Below, in pieces: positions 37,301 through 50,900 of a stretch of DNA of 64,000 nucleotides (the first letter of the stretch is position 1; the number at the start of each line of letters is the position of its first letter). Made by a program: the position numbers and the translations under genes. This stretch comes from Carallia brachiata (lineage: Eukaryota > Streptophyta > Magnoliopsida > Malpighiales > Rhizophoraceae), in NCBI GenBank assembly GCA_021464245.1, contig JADCRB010000035.1:1818793-1882792 (forward strand). Reading direction: 5' to 3'. A model generated the notes under the pieces. It was not told where the DNA came from. It did no database searches and worked only from the letters and a program-made list of their open reading frames with translations.

Positions 37301-40300
37301 GTGATTTAGACTCTTTATTCATGCCACAAATGGTTTTATGCAACTAATAAACGCAAATCATGATCAATTGCACACTTATTAGATGGAATTTTGTGCATTT
37401 AACTCCCCATAAGGTGTTAAAAATGCTTTTTCCATTGAAATTAAAGTTTTTATAAGCATTAATGCTTCATTAAGTGTAATTTGGGTTAAATAAGCCATTA
37501 AAATGAAAGAAAATCACTTATTTACATGAAATGAAGTGATTTAGACACTTTATTCATGCCACAAATGGTTTTATGCAACTAATAAACGCAAATCATGATC
37601 AATTGCACACATATTAGATGGAATTTTGTGCATTTAACTCCCCATAAGGTGTTAAAAATGCTTTTTCCATTGAAATTAAAGGTTTTTATAAGCATTAATG
37701 CTTCATTTAAGTGTAATTTGGGTTAAATAAGCCATTAAAATGAAAGAAAATCACTATTTACATGAAATGAAGTGATTTAGACACTTTATTCATGCCAAAA
37801 ATGGTTTTATGCAACTAATAAACGCAAATCATGATCAATTGCACACTTATTAGATGGAATGTAATGCATTTATCTCCCCAAAAGGTGTTTAATATGCTTT
37901 TTTCATTGAAATTAATGGTTTTTGTAAGCATTAATGCTTAATTGAAGTGAAATTGGGGTTAAATAAGCCATTAAAATGAAAGAAAATCACTTATTTGCAC
38001 GAAATGAAGTGATTTAGACTCTTTATTCTTGCCACAAATGGTTTTATGCAACTAATAAGCAAAAATCATGATCAATTGCACACTTATTAGATGTAATTTA
38101 ATGCATTTAACTCTCCAAAAGGTATTAAAAATGCTTTTTCCATTGAAATTAATGGTTTTTGTAAGCATTAATGCTTCATTAAGTGTAATTGGGGTTAAAT
38201 AAGCCATTAAAATGAAAGAAAATCACTTATTTGCATGAAATGAAGTGATTTAGACTCTTTATTCATGCCACAAATGGTTTTTGCAACTAATAAATGCAAA
38301 TCATGATCAATTGCACACTTATTAGATGGAATTTTGTGCATTTAACTCCCCATAAGGTGTTAAAAATGCTTTTTCCATTGAAATTAAAGGTTTTTATAAG
38401 CATTAATGCTTTCATTTAAGTGTAATTTGGGTTAAATAAGCCATTAAAATGAAAGAAAATCACTTATTTACATGAAATGAAGTGATTTAGACTCTTTATT
38501 CATGCCAAAATGGTTTTATGCAACTAATAAACGCAAATCATGATCAATTGCACACTTATTAGATGGAATTGTAATGCATTTAACTCCCCAAAAGGTGTTT
38601 AATGCTTTTTCCATTAAAATTAATGGTTTTTGTAAGCATTAATGCTTAATTGAAGTGAAATTTGGGTTAAATAAGCCATTAAAATGAAAGAAAATCACTT
38701 ATTTGCATGAAATGAAGTGATTTAGACTTTATTCATGCCACAAATGGTTTTATGCAACTAATAAACAAATCATGATCAATTGCACACTTATTAGATAATT
38801 TAATGCATTTAACTCCCAAAGGTTTAAAAATGCTTTTTCCATTGAAATTAAGGTTTTTGTAAGCATTAATGCTTCATTGAATGTAATTGGGTTAAATAAG
38901 CCATTAAAATGAAAGAAAATCACTTATTTGATGAAATGAAGTGATTTAGACTTTATTCTGCCACAAATGGTTTTTTGCAACTAATAAACAAATCATGATC
39001 AATTGCACACTTATTAGATGGAATTTAATGCATTTAACTCCCCAAAGGTGTTGTTAAATGCTTTTTTCATTGAAATTAATGGTTTTTGTAAGCATTAATG
39101 CTTAATTGAAGTGTAATTGGGTTAAATAAGCCATTAAAATGAAAGAAAATCACTTATTTGCATGAAATGAAGTGATTTAGACTCTTTATTTGCCAAAATG
39201 GTTTTATGCAACTAATAAACACAAATCATGATCAATTGCACACTTATTAGATGTAATTTGTGCATTTAACTCCCAAAAGGTCTTAAAAATGCTTTTTCCA
39301 TTGAAATTAAAGGTTTTTATAAGCATTAATGCTTCATTTAAGTGTAATTTGGGTTAAATAAGCCATTAAAATGAAAGAAAATCACTTATTTGCATGAAAT
39401 GAAGTGATTTAGACTTTATTCATGCCACAAATGGTTTTATGCAACTAATAAACGCAAATCATGATCAATTGCACACATATTAGATGGAATTTTGTGCATT
39501 TAACTCCCCATAAGGTGTTAAAAATGCTTTTTCCATTGAAATTAAAGGTTTTTATAAGCATTAATGCTTCATTTAAGTGTAATTTGGGTTAAATAAGCCA
39601 TTAAAATGAAAGAAAATCACTTATTTACATGAAATGAAGTGATTTAGACACTTTATTCATGCCACAAATGGTTTTATGCAACTAATAAACGCAAATCATG
39701 ATCAATTGCACACTTATTAGATGGAATTTAATGCATTTAACTCCCCAAAAGGTGTTAAAAATGCTTTTTTCATTGAAATTAATGGTTTTTGTAAGCATTA
39801 ATGCTTAATTGAAGTGAAATTGGGGTTAAATAAGCCATTAAAATGAAAGAAAATCACTTATTTGCATGAAATGAAGTGATTTAGACTCTTTATTCATGCC
39901 ACAAATGGTTTTATGCAACTAATAAACACAAATCATGATCAATTGCACACTTATTAGATGTAATTTAATGCATTTAACTCCCCAAAAGGTCTTAAAAATG
40001 CTTTTTCCATTGAAATTAAAGGTTTTTATAAGCATTAATGCTTCATTTAAGTGTAATTTGGGTTAAATAAGCCATTAAAATGAAAGAAAATCACTTATTT
40101 GCATGAAATGAAGTGATTTAGACTTTATTCATGCCACAAATGGTTTTTATGCAACTAATAAACGCAAATCATGATCAATTGCACATATTAGATGGAATTT
40201 TGTGCATTTAACTCCCCATAAGGTTTAAAAATGCTTTTTCCATTGAAATTAAAGGTTTTTATAGCATTAATGCTTCATTTAAGTGTAATTTGGGTTAATA

Positions 40301-40663
40301 TAACATTAAAATGAAAGAAAAATCACTTATTTACATGAAATGAAGTGATTTAGACACTTTATTCATGCCACAAATGGTTTTATGCAACTAATAAACGCAA
40401 ATCATGATCAATTGCACACTTATTAGATGGAATTGTAATGCATTTAACTCCCCAAAAGGTGTTAAAATGCTTTTTCATTGAAATTAATGGTTTTTGTAAG
40501 CATTAATGCTTAATTAAGTGATTGGGTTAAATAAGCATTAGATTAAAATGAAAGAAATCACTTATTGCACGAAATGAAGTGATTTAGACTCTTATTTCTG
40601 CCACAAATGGTTTTATGCAACTAATAAACCAAATCATGATCAATTGCGCACATATTAGATGGA
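34332..40663. repeat. Satellite array, zone B (trimeric organisation)
   Basis: Same 237-bp monomer and orientation as zone A, but with its own variants: GAATTTTGTGCATTTAACTC with CCCATAAGG; CTTAATTGAAGTGAAATTGG (reading on as GGTT); CATAAAAGGTCTTAAAAATG; and TTTACATGAAATG with GACACTTTATTC. The marker AATTGGGGTT recurs near 34414, 35125, 35827 and 36538 (steps of 711, 702 and 711 bp) and then near 37951 and 39820, so the basic period is about three monomers. Copies from 38700 to 39260 and from 40140 to 40663 are rich in short deletions. No gene is visible. Confidence 0.93.
35927..36163. repeat. Reference monomer, zone B
   Basis: A clean 237-bp copy with GGAATTTTGTGCATTT and AAAGGTCTTAAAAATGC. 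It keeps both dyads found elsewhere (AAGCATTAATGCTT, and the arms AAATCACTT and AAGTGATTT). Confidence 0.88.
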
Positions 40664-40676
40664 NNNNNNNNNNNNN
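40664..40676. other. 13-N gap between satellite zones B and C
   Basis: Thirteen Ns between GCGCACATATTAGATGGA and ATTTATACTCTTTATTC. The left side is zone B sequence; the right side immediately shows the zone C marker ATTTATACTC. The gap length is a placeholder of unknown meaning. Confidence 0.9.
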
Positions 40677-42109
40677 ATTTATACTCTTTATTCATGCCAC
40701 AAAGGTTTTAATCGAACTAATAAACGCAATCATGATCAATTGCACGCTTATTAGATGAATTTTAATACATTTAACTCACCAAAACGGTGTTGAAATCTTT
40801 TTCATTGAAATTAAAGGTTTTGCAAGCATTAATGCTTCATTAAGTGTAATTTGGGTAAATAAGCCATTAAAATGAAAAAAATCACTTATTTGCTGAAATG
40901 AATGATTTTACTCTTTATCATGCCACAAATGGTTTTATGCAACTAATAAACGCACATCATGATCAATGCACACTTATTAGATGAAATTTATCATTTAACT
41001 CCCCAAAAGGTGTTGAAAATGCTTTTTCGGTTGAAATTAAATGTTTTGCAAGCATTAATGCTTCATTTAAGTGTATTTTGGTAAATAAGCCATTAAAATG
41101 AAAGAAAATCACTTATTTGCTTGAAATGAAGTGATTTATACTCTTTATTCATGCCACAAATGGTTTTATGCAACTAATAAACGCACATCATGATCAATTG
41201 ACACTTATTAGATGAAATTAATACATTTAACTCCCCAAAAGGTTGAAAATGATTTTTGTATTGAAATTATGGTTTTTGTAAGCATTAATGCTTCATTTAA
41301 GTGTAATTTGGGTTAAATAAGCTATTAAAATGGAAGAAAATCACTTATTTGCATAAAATGAAGTGATTTAGATTCTTTATTCATGCCACAAAAGGTTTTA
41401 TGCAACTAATAAACGCAAATCATGATCAATTGCACACTTATTAGATGAAATTTAATACATTTAACTCCCCAAAAGGTGTTGAAAATGCTTTTTCGGTTGA
41501 AATTAAATGTTTTTGGAAGCATTAATGCTTCATTTAAGTGTAATTTTGGGTAAAAAGTCATTAAATGAAAGAAAATCACTTATTTGCTTCAAATGAAGTG
41601 ATTTATACTCTTTATCATGCCAAAAATGGTTTTATGCAACTAATAACCGCACATCATGATCAATTGCACACTTATTAGATGAAATGTAATGAACTTAACT
41701 ACAAAAGGTGTTGAAAATGATTTTGTATTGAAATTTAAGGTTTTTGTAAGCATTAATGCTTCATTTAAGTGTAATTGGGTAAATAAGCTATTAAAATTAA
41801 AGAAAATCACTCATTTGCGTGAAAAATGAAGTGTTTAGTTTCTTTATTCATGCCACAAAAGGTTTTATGCAACTAATAAACGCAAATCATGATCAATTGC
41901 ACACTTATTAGATGGAATTTTATGCATTTAACTCACCAAAAGGTGTTGAAAATACTTTTTGCATTCAAATTAAAGGTTTTTGCAAGTATTAATGCTTCAT
42001 TTAAGTGTAATTTGGGTTAAATAAGCCATTAAAATGAAAGAAAATCACGTATTTGCGTGAAATGAATTGATTTAGACTCTTTATTCATGCCACAAATGGT
42101 TTTATGCAA

Positions 42110-42580
42110 CTAATAAACGCACATCATGATCAATTGCACACTTATTAGATGAAATTTAATACATTTAACTCTCCAAACGGTGTTGAAAATGCTCTTTCGG
42201 TTGAAATTAAAGGTTTTTGCAAGCATTAATGCTTCATTTAAGTGTAATTTTGGGTAAATAAGCCATTGAAATGAAAGAAAATCACTTATTTGCTTGAAAT
42301 GAAGTGATTTATACTCTTTCATGCCACAAATGGTTTTATGCAACTAATAAACGCACATCACAATCAATTGCACACTTATTAGATGAAATTTAATACATTT
42401 AACTCCCCAAAAGGTGTTGAAAATGCTTTTTTGGTTGAAATTAAAGGTTTTTGCAAGCATTATTGCTTCATTTAAGTGTAATTTTGGGTAAATAAGCCAT
42501 TGAAATGAAAGAAAATCACTTATTTGCTTGAAATGAAGTGATTTATACTCTTTATTCATGCCACAAATGGTTTTATGCAA
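42110..42580. repeat. Marked two-monomer block, recurrent in zone C (representative)
   Basis: One monomer with CTCCAAACGG and GCTCTTTCGG is followed by one with CACATCACAATCAATTG and GCATTATTGCTTC. The same ordered pair recurs near 47040-47400 and 59060-59440, and partial forms lie near 50330-50880 and 53520-53660. The repeated order shows that blocks larger than one monomer were copied. Confidence 0.75.
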
Positions 42581-45500
42581 CTAATAAACGCAACATCATG
42601 ATCAATTGCACACTTATTAGATGAAATTTATACATTTAACTCCCAAACGGTGTTGAAAATGCTTTTTCATTGAAATTAAAGGTTTTTGCAAGCATTAATG
42701 CTTCATTTAAGTGTAATTTTGGGTAAATAAGCATTGAAATGAAAGAAAATCACTTATTTGCTTGAAATGAAGTGATTTATACTCTTTATTCATGCCACAA
42801 ATGGTTTTATGCAACTAATAAACGCACATCATGATCAATTGCACACTTATTAGATGAAATTTAATACATTTAACTCCCCAAACGGTGTTGAAAATGCCTT
42901 TTCGGTTGAAATTAAAGGTTTTTGCAAGCATTAATACTTCATTTAAGTGTAATTTTGGGTAAATAAGCCATTGAAATGAAAGAAAATCACTTATTTGCTT
43001 GAAATGAAGTGATTTATACTCTTTATTCATGCCACAAATGGTTTTATGCAACTAATAAACGCACATCATGATCAATTGCACACTTATTAGATGAAATTTA
43101 ATACATTTAACTCCCAAAGGTGTTGAAAATGCTTTTTGGTTGAAATTAAAGGTTTTTGCAAGCATTATGCTTCATTTAAGTGTAATTTTGGGTAAATAAG
43201 CCATTAAAATGAAAGAAAATCACTTATTTGCTTGAAATGAAGTGATTTATACTCTTTTTCATGCCACAAAGGGTTTTATGCAACTAATAAACGCAATCAT
43301 GATCAATTGCACACTTATTAGATGAAATTTTATACATTTAACTCCCAAAAGGTGTTGAAAATCTTTTTGCATTGAAATTAAAGGTTTTTGCAAGCATTAA
43401 TGCTTCATTTAAGTGTAATTTGGGTAAATAAGCCATTGAAATGAAAGAAAATCACTTATTTGCTTGAAATGAAGTGATTTAGACTCTTTATTCATGCCAC
43501 AAATGGTTTTATGCAACTAATAAACGCACATCATGATCAATTGCACACTTATTAGATGAAATTTAATACATTTAACTCCCAAACGGTGTTGAAAATGCTT
43601 TTCGGTTGAAATTAAAGGTTTTTGCAAGCATTAATGCTTCATTTAAGTGTAATTTTGGGTAAATAAGCCATTGAAATGAAAGAAAATCACTTATTTGCTT
43701 GAAATGAAGTGATTTATACTCTTTATTCATGCCACAAATGGTTTTATGCAACTAATAAACGCACATCATGATCAATTGCACACTTATTAGATGAAATTTA
43801 ATACATTTAACTCCCCAAAGGTGTTGAAAATGCTTTTTGGTTGAAATTAAAGGTTTTTGCAAGCATTATGCTTCATTTAAGTGTAATTTGGGTAAATAAG
43901 CCATTGAAATGAAAGAAAATCATTATTTGCTTGAAATGAAGTGATTTATACTCTTTATTCATGCCACAAATGGTTTTATGCAACTAATAAACGCAAATCA
44001 TGATCAATTGCACACTTATTAGATGAAATTTAATACATTTAACTCCCCAAACGGTGTTGAAAATGCTTTTTCGGTTGAAATTAAAGGTTTTTGCAAGCAT
44101 TAATGCTTCATTTAAGTGTAATTTTGGGTAAATAAGCCATTGAAATGAAAGAAAATATTATTTGCTTGAAATGAAGTGATTTTACTCTTATTCATGCCAC
44201 AAATGGTTTTATGCAACTAATAAACGCACATCATGATCAATTGCACACTTATTAGATGAAATTTAATACATTTAACTCCCCAAACGGTGTTGAAAATGCT
44301 TTTTCGGTTGAAATTAAAGGTTTTTGCAAGCATTAATGCTTCATTTAAGTGTAATTTTGGGTAAATAAGCCATTGAAATGAAAGAAAATCATTATTTGCT
44401 TGAAATGAAGTGATTTATACTCTTTATTCATGCCACAAATGGTTTTATGCAACTAATAAACGCACATGATCAATTGCACACTTATTAGATGAAATTTAAT
44501 ACATTTAACTCCCCAAACGGTGTTGAAAATGCTTTTTCGGTTGAAATTAAAGGTTTTTGCAAGCATTAATGCTTCATTTAAGTGTAATTTTGGGTAAATA
44601 AGCCATTGAAATGAAAGAAAATCACTTATTTGCTTGAAATGAAGTGATTTATACTCTTTATTCATGCCACAAATGGTTTTATGCAACTAATAAACGCACA
44701 TCATGATCAATTGCACACTTATTAGATGAAATTTAATACATTTAACTCCCCAAACGGTGTTGAAAATGCTTTTTTGGTTGAAATTAAAGGTTTTTGCAAG
44801 CATTAATGCTTCATTTAAGTGTAATTTTGGTAAATAAGCCATTAAAATGAAAGAAAATCACTTATTTGCTTGAAATGAAGTGATTTATACTCTTTATTCA
44901 TGCCACAAATGGTTTTATGCAACTAATAAACGCAATCATGATCAATTGCACACTTATTAGATGAATTTAATACATTTAACTCCCAAAGGTGTTGAAAATG
45001 CTTTTTGCATTGAAATTAAAGGTTTTTGCAAGCATTAATGCTTCATTTAAGTGTAATTTTGGGTAAATAAGCCATTAAAAAAAGAAAATCATTATTTGCT
45101 TGAAATGAAGTGATTTAACTCTTTATTCATGCCACAAATGGTTTTATGCAACTAATAAACGCACATCATGATCAATTGCACACTTATTAGATGAAATTTA
45201 ATACATTTAACTCCCCAAACGGTGTTGAAAATGCTTTTTCGGTTGAAATTAAAGGTTTTTGCAAGCATTAATGCTTCATTTAAGTGTAATTTTGGGTAAT
45301 AAGCCATTGAAATGAAAGAAAATCACTTATTTGCTTGAAATGAAGTGATTTATACTCTTTATTCATGCCACAAATGGTTTTATGCAACTAATAAACGCAC
45401 ATCATGATCAATTGCACACTTATTAGATGAAATTTAATACATTTAACTCCCCAAAAGGTGTTGAAAATGCTTTTTGGTTGAAATTAAAGGTTTTTGCAAG

Positions 45501-47815
45501 CATTAATGCTTCATTTAAGTGTAATTTTGGGTAAATAAGCCATAAAATGAAAAGAAAATCACTTATTTGCTTGAAATGAAGTGATTTATACTCTTTTTCA
45601 TGCCACAAATGGTTTTATGCAACTAATAAACGCAAATCATGATCAATTGCACACTTATTAGATGAAATTTATACATTTAACTCCAAAGGTGTTGAAAATC
45701 TTTTTGTTGAAATTAAAGGTTTTTGCAAGCATTAATGCTTCATTTAAGTGTAATTTGGGTTAAATAAGCCATTAAAATGAAAAAAATCACGTATTTGCAT
45801 GAAATGAAGTGATTTAGACTCTTTATTCATGCCACAAATGGTTTTATGCAACTAATAAACGCACATCATGATCAATTGCACACTTATTAGATGAAATTTA
45901 ATACATTTAACTCCCCAAAGGTGTTGAAAATGCTTTTTCGGTTGAAATTAAAGGTTTTTGCAAGCATTAATGCTTCATTTAAGTGTGTTTTGGGTAAATA
46001 AGCCATTAAATGAAAGAAAATCACTTATTTGCTTGAAATGAAGTGATTTATACTCTTTATTCATGCCACAAATGGTTTTATGCAACTAATAAACGCACAT
46101 CATGATCAATTGCACACTTATTAGATGAAATTTAATACATTTAGCTCCCCAAAAGGTGCTGAAAATGATTTTTGTATTGAAATTAATGGTTTTTGTAAGC
46201 ATTAATGCTTCATTTAAGTGTAATTTGGGTTAAATAAGCCATTAAAATGAAGAAAATCACTTATTTGCTTAAATGAAGTGATTTATCTCTTTATTCATGC
46301 CACAAAGGTTTTATGCAACTAATAAACGCAATCATGATCAATTGCACATTATTAGATGAAATTTAATACATTTAACTCCCAAAAGGTGTTGAAAATGCTT
46401 TTTCGGTTGAAATTAAAGGTTTTTGAAGCATTAATGCTTCATTTAAGTGTAATTTTGGGTAAATAAGCATTAAAATGAAAGAAAATCACTTATTTGCTTC
46501 AAATGAAGTGATTTATACTCTTTATTCATGCCAAAATGGTTTTATGCAACTAATAACGCACATCATGATCAATTGCACACTTATTAGATGAAATTAATAC
46601 ATTTAACCCAAAAGGTGTTGAAAATGTTTTTATTGAAATTAAAGGTTTTTGCAAGCATTAATGCTTCATTTAAGTGTAATTGGGTTAAATAAGCATTAAA
46701 ATGAAAGAAAATCACTATTTGTAAATGAAGTGTTAGTTTCTTTATTCATGCCACAAATGGTTTTATGCAACTAATAAACGCAATCATGATCAATTGCACA
46801 CTTATTAGATGAATTTATACATTTAACTCCCAAAAGGTGTTGAAAATGCTTTTTGCATTGAAATTAAAGGTTTTTGCAAGCATTAATGCTTCATTTAAGT
46901 GTAATTTGGGTAAATAAGCCATTAAATGAAAGAAAGAAAATCACTTATTTGCTGAAATGAAGTGATTTAGACTCTTTATTCATGCCACAAATGGTTTTAT
47001 GCAACTAATAAACGCACATGATCAATTGCACACTTATTAGATGAAATTTAATACATTTAACTCCCAAACGGTGTTGAAAATGCTCTTTCGGTTGAAATTA
47101 AAGGTTTTTGCAAGCATTAATGCTTCATTTAAGTGTAATTTTGGGTAAATAAGCCATTGAAATGAAAGAAAATCACTTATTTGCTTGAAATGAAGTGATT
47201 TATACTCTTTATTCATGCCACAAATGGTTTTATGCAACTAATAAACGCACATCACAATCAATTGCACACTTATTAGATGAAATTTAATACATTTAACTCC
47301 CCAAAAGGTGTTGAAAATGTTTTTGGTTGAAATTAAAGGTTTTTGCAAGCATTATTGCTTCTAAGTGTAATTTTGGGTAAATAAGCCATTGAAATGAAAG
47401 AAAATAATTATTTGCTTGAAATGAAGTGATTTATACTCTTTATTCATGCCACAAATGGTTTTATGCAACTAATAAACGCACATCATGATCAATTGCACAC
47501 TTATTAGATGAAATTTAATACATTTAACTCCCCAAACGGTGTTGAAAATGCTTTTTCGGTTGAAATTAAAGGTTTTTGCAAGCATTAATGCTTCATTTAA
47601 GTGTAATTTTGGGTAAATAAGCCATTGAAATGAAAGAAAATCATTATTTGCTTGAAATGAAGTGATTTATACTCTTTATTCATGCCACAAATGGTTTTAT
47701 GCAACTAATAAACGCACATCATGATCAATTGCACACTTATTAGATGAAATTTAATACATTTAACTCCCCAAACGGTGTTGAAAATGCTTTTTCGGTTGAA
47801 ATTAAAGGTTTTTGC

Positions 47816-47829
47816 AAGCATTAATGCTT
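47816..47829. repeat. 14-bp perfect palindrome of the monomer (representative)
   Basis: AAGCATTAATGCTT equals its own reverse complement. It is present in most monomers of all three zones. Variants such as AAGCATTAATACTT, TACGCATTAATGC and AAGCATTATTGCTT break it in some copies. Confidence 0.9.
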
Positions 47830-47873
47830 CATTTAAGTGTAATTTTGGGTAAATAAGCCATTGAAATGAAAGA

Positions 47874-47905
47874 AAATCACTTATTTGCTTGAAATGAAGT
47901 GATTT
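47874..47905. repeat. Hairpin-forming dyad of the monomer, 9-bp arms (representative)
   Basis: The left arm AAATCACTT (47874-47882) and right arm AAGTGATTT (47897-47905) are perfectly complementary around a 14-base loop. The same arrangement recurs in most monomers in all zones. In the variant with AATCACGT and AATTGATT (for example near 58656) the pairing is broken. Confidence 0.88.
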
Positions 47906-50900
47906 ATACTCTTTATTCATGCCACAAATGGTTTTATGCAACTAATAAACGCACATCATGATCAATTGACACTTATTAGATGAAATTTAATACATTTAAC
48001 TCCCCAAAAGGTGTTGAAAATGCTTTTTTGGTTGAAATTAAAGGTTTTTGCAAGCATTAATGCTTCATTTAAGTGTAATTTTGTGTAAATAAGCCATTAA
48101 AATGAAAGAAAATCACTTATTTGCTAGAAATGAAGTGATTTATACTCTTTATTCATGCCACAAATGGTTTTATGAACTAATAAACGCAATCATGATCAAT
48201 TGCACACTTATTAGATGGAATTTTATGCATTTAACTCCCAAAAGGTGTTGAAAATACTTTTTGCATTGAAATTAAAGGTTTTTGCAAGCATTAATGCTTC
48301 ATTAGTTTAAGTGTTTGGGTTAAATAAGCCATTAAATGAAAGAAAATCATTATTTGTGAAATGAATTGATTTAGACTCTTTATTCATGCCACAAATGGTT
48401 TTATGCAACTAATAAACGCACATCATGATCAATTGCACACTTATTAGATGAAATTTAATACATTTAACTCCCCAAACGGTGTTGAAAATGCCTTTTCGGT
48501 TGAAATTAAAGGTTTTTGCAAGCATTAATACTTCATTTAAGTGTAATTTTGGGTAAATAAGCCATTGAAATGAAAGAAAATCACTTATTTGCTTGAAATG
48601 AAGTGATTTATACTCTTTATTCATGCCACAAATGGTTTTATGCAACTAATAAACGCACATCATGATCAATTGCACACTTATTAGATGAAATTTAATACAT
48701 TTAACTCCCCAAAAGGTGTTGAAAATGATTTTTGGATTGAAATTTATGGTTTTTGTAAGCATTAATGCTTCATTTAAGTGTAATTTGGTGTAAATAAGCC
48801 ATTAAATGAAAGAAAATCACTTATTTGCTTGAAATGAAGTGATTTATACTCTTTACTCATGCCACAAATGGTTTTATGCAACTAATAAACGCAAATCATG
48901 ATCAATTGCACACTTATTAGATGAATTTTATGCATTTAACTCACCAAAAGGTGTTGAAAATCTTTTTGCATTGAAATTAAAGGTTTTTGCAAGCATTAAT
49001 GCTTCATTTAAGTGTAATTTGGGTTAAATAAGCCATTAAAATGAAAAAAATCACGTATTTGCTTGAAATGAAGTGATTTACTCTTTATTCATGCCACAAA
49101 TGGTTTTATGCAACTAATAAACGCACATCATGATCAATTGCACACTTATTAGATGAAATTTAATACATTTAACTCCCAAAAGGTGTTGAAAATGCTTTTT
49201 CGGTTGAAATTAAAGGTTTTTGCAAGCATTAATGCTTCATTTAAGTGTAATTTGGGTTAAATAAGCCATTGAAATGAAAGAAAATCACTTATTTGCTTGA
49301 AATGAAGTGATTTATACTCTTTATTCATGCCACAAATGGTTTTATGCAACTAATAAACGCACATCATGATCAATTGCACACTTATTAGATGAAATTATAA
49401 GAATTTAACTCCCAAAAGGTGTTGAAAATGATTTTTGTATTGAAATTTTGGTTTTTGTAAGCATTAATGCTTCATTTAAGTGTAATTTGGGTTAAATAAG
49501 CATTATAAAAGAAAGAAAATCACTTATTTGCTTAAAATGAAGTGATTTAGTTCTTTATTCATGCCACAAAGGTTTTATGCAACTAATAAACGAAATCATG
49601 ATCAATTGCACACTTATTAGATGAAATTTAATACATTTAACTCCCAAAAGGTGTTGAAAATGCTTTTTCGGTTGAAATTAAATGTTTTTGGAAGCATTAA
49701 TGCTTCATTTAAGTGTAATTTTGGGTAAATAAGCATGTAAATGAAAGAAAATCATTATTTGCTTCAAATGAAGTGATTTATACTCTTTACTCATGCCAAA
49801 ATGGTTTTATGCAACTAATAAACGCACATCATGATCAATTGCACACTTATTAGATGAAATTAATAACTTAACTCCAAAAAGGTGTTGAAAATGATTTTGT
49901 TGAAATTAAGGTTTTGCAAGCATTAATGCTTCATTTAAGTGTAATTTGGGTTAAATAAGCCATTAAAATTAAAGAAAATCACTATTTTGCGTAAATGAAG
50001 TGATTTAGTTCTTTATTCATGCCACAAAGGTTTTATGCAACTAATAAACGCAAATCATGATCAATTGCACACTATTAGATGAATTTTATGCATTTAACTC
50101 ACCAAAAGGTGTTGAAAATACTTTTTGCATTCAAATTAAAGGTTTTTGCAAGCATTAATGCTTCATTTAAGTGTAATTTGGGTTAAATAAGCCATTGAAA
50201 ATGAAAGAAAATCACTATTTGCGAAATGAATGATTTAGACTCTTTATTCATGCCACAAATGGTTTTATGCAACTAATAAACGCACATCATGATCAATTGC
50301 ACACTTATTAGATGAAATTTAATACATTTAACTCTCCAAACGGTGTTGAAAATGCTTTTTCGGTTGAAATTAAAGGTTTTTGCAAGCATTAATGCCATTT
50401 AAGTGTAATTTTGGGTAAATAAGCCATTGAAATGAAAGAAAATCACTTATTTGCTTGAAATGAAGTGATTTATACTCTTTATTCATGCCACAAATGGTTT
50501 TATGCAACTAATAAACGCACATCATGATCAATTGCACACTTATTAGATGAAATTTAATACATTTAACTCCCAAACGGTGTTGAAAATGCTTTTTCGGTTG
50601 AAATTAAAGGTTTTTGCAAGCATTAATGCTTCATTTAAGTGTAATTTTGGGTAAATAAGCCATTGAAATGAAAGAAAATCACTTATTTGCTTGAAATGAA
50701 GTGATTTATACTCTTTATTCATGCCACAAATGGTTTTATGCAACTAATAAACGCACACCATGATCAATTGCACACTTATTAGATGAAATTTAATACATTT
50801 AACTCCCCAAACGGTGTTGAAAATGCTTTTTTGGTTGAAATTAAAGGTTTTTGCAAGCATTATTCCTTCATTTAAGTGTAATTTTGGGTAAATAAGCCAT

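Larger units (their letters stand above)
47705..47941. repeat. Reference monomer, zone C
   Basis: A clean 237-bp copy. Recognition sites useful for mapping the array are TGATCA (BclI) at 47722-47727 and ATTAAT (AseI) inside the palindrome at 47816-47829. The 8-bp palindrome ATCATGAT lies at 47718-47725. 237 is divisible by three, which explains why the same minus-strand reading frame recurs in neighbouring clean copies. Confidence 0.9.

Noticed and set aside
47705..47941. The monomer as an ancient dimer of two halves
   Set aside because: GGTTTTTGCAAGCATTAATGC and GGTTTTATGCAACTAATAAA look alike, as do the two CACTTATT stretches, but the spacing is not half a monomer and the similarity does not extend.
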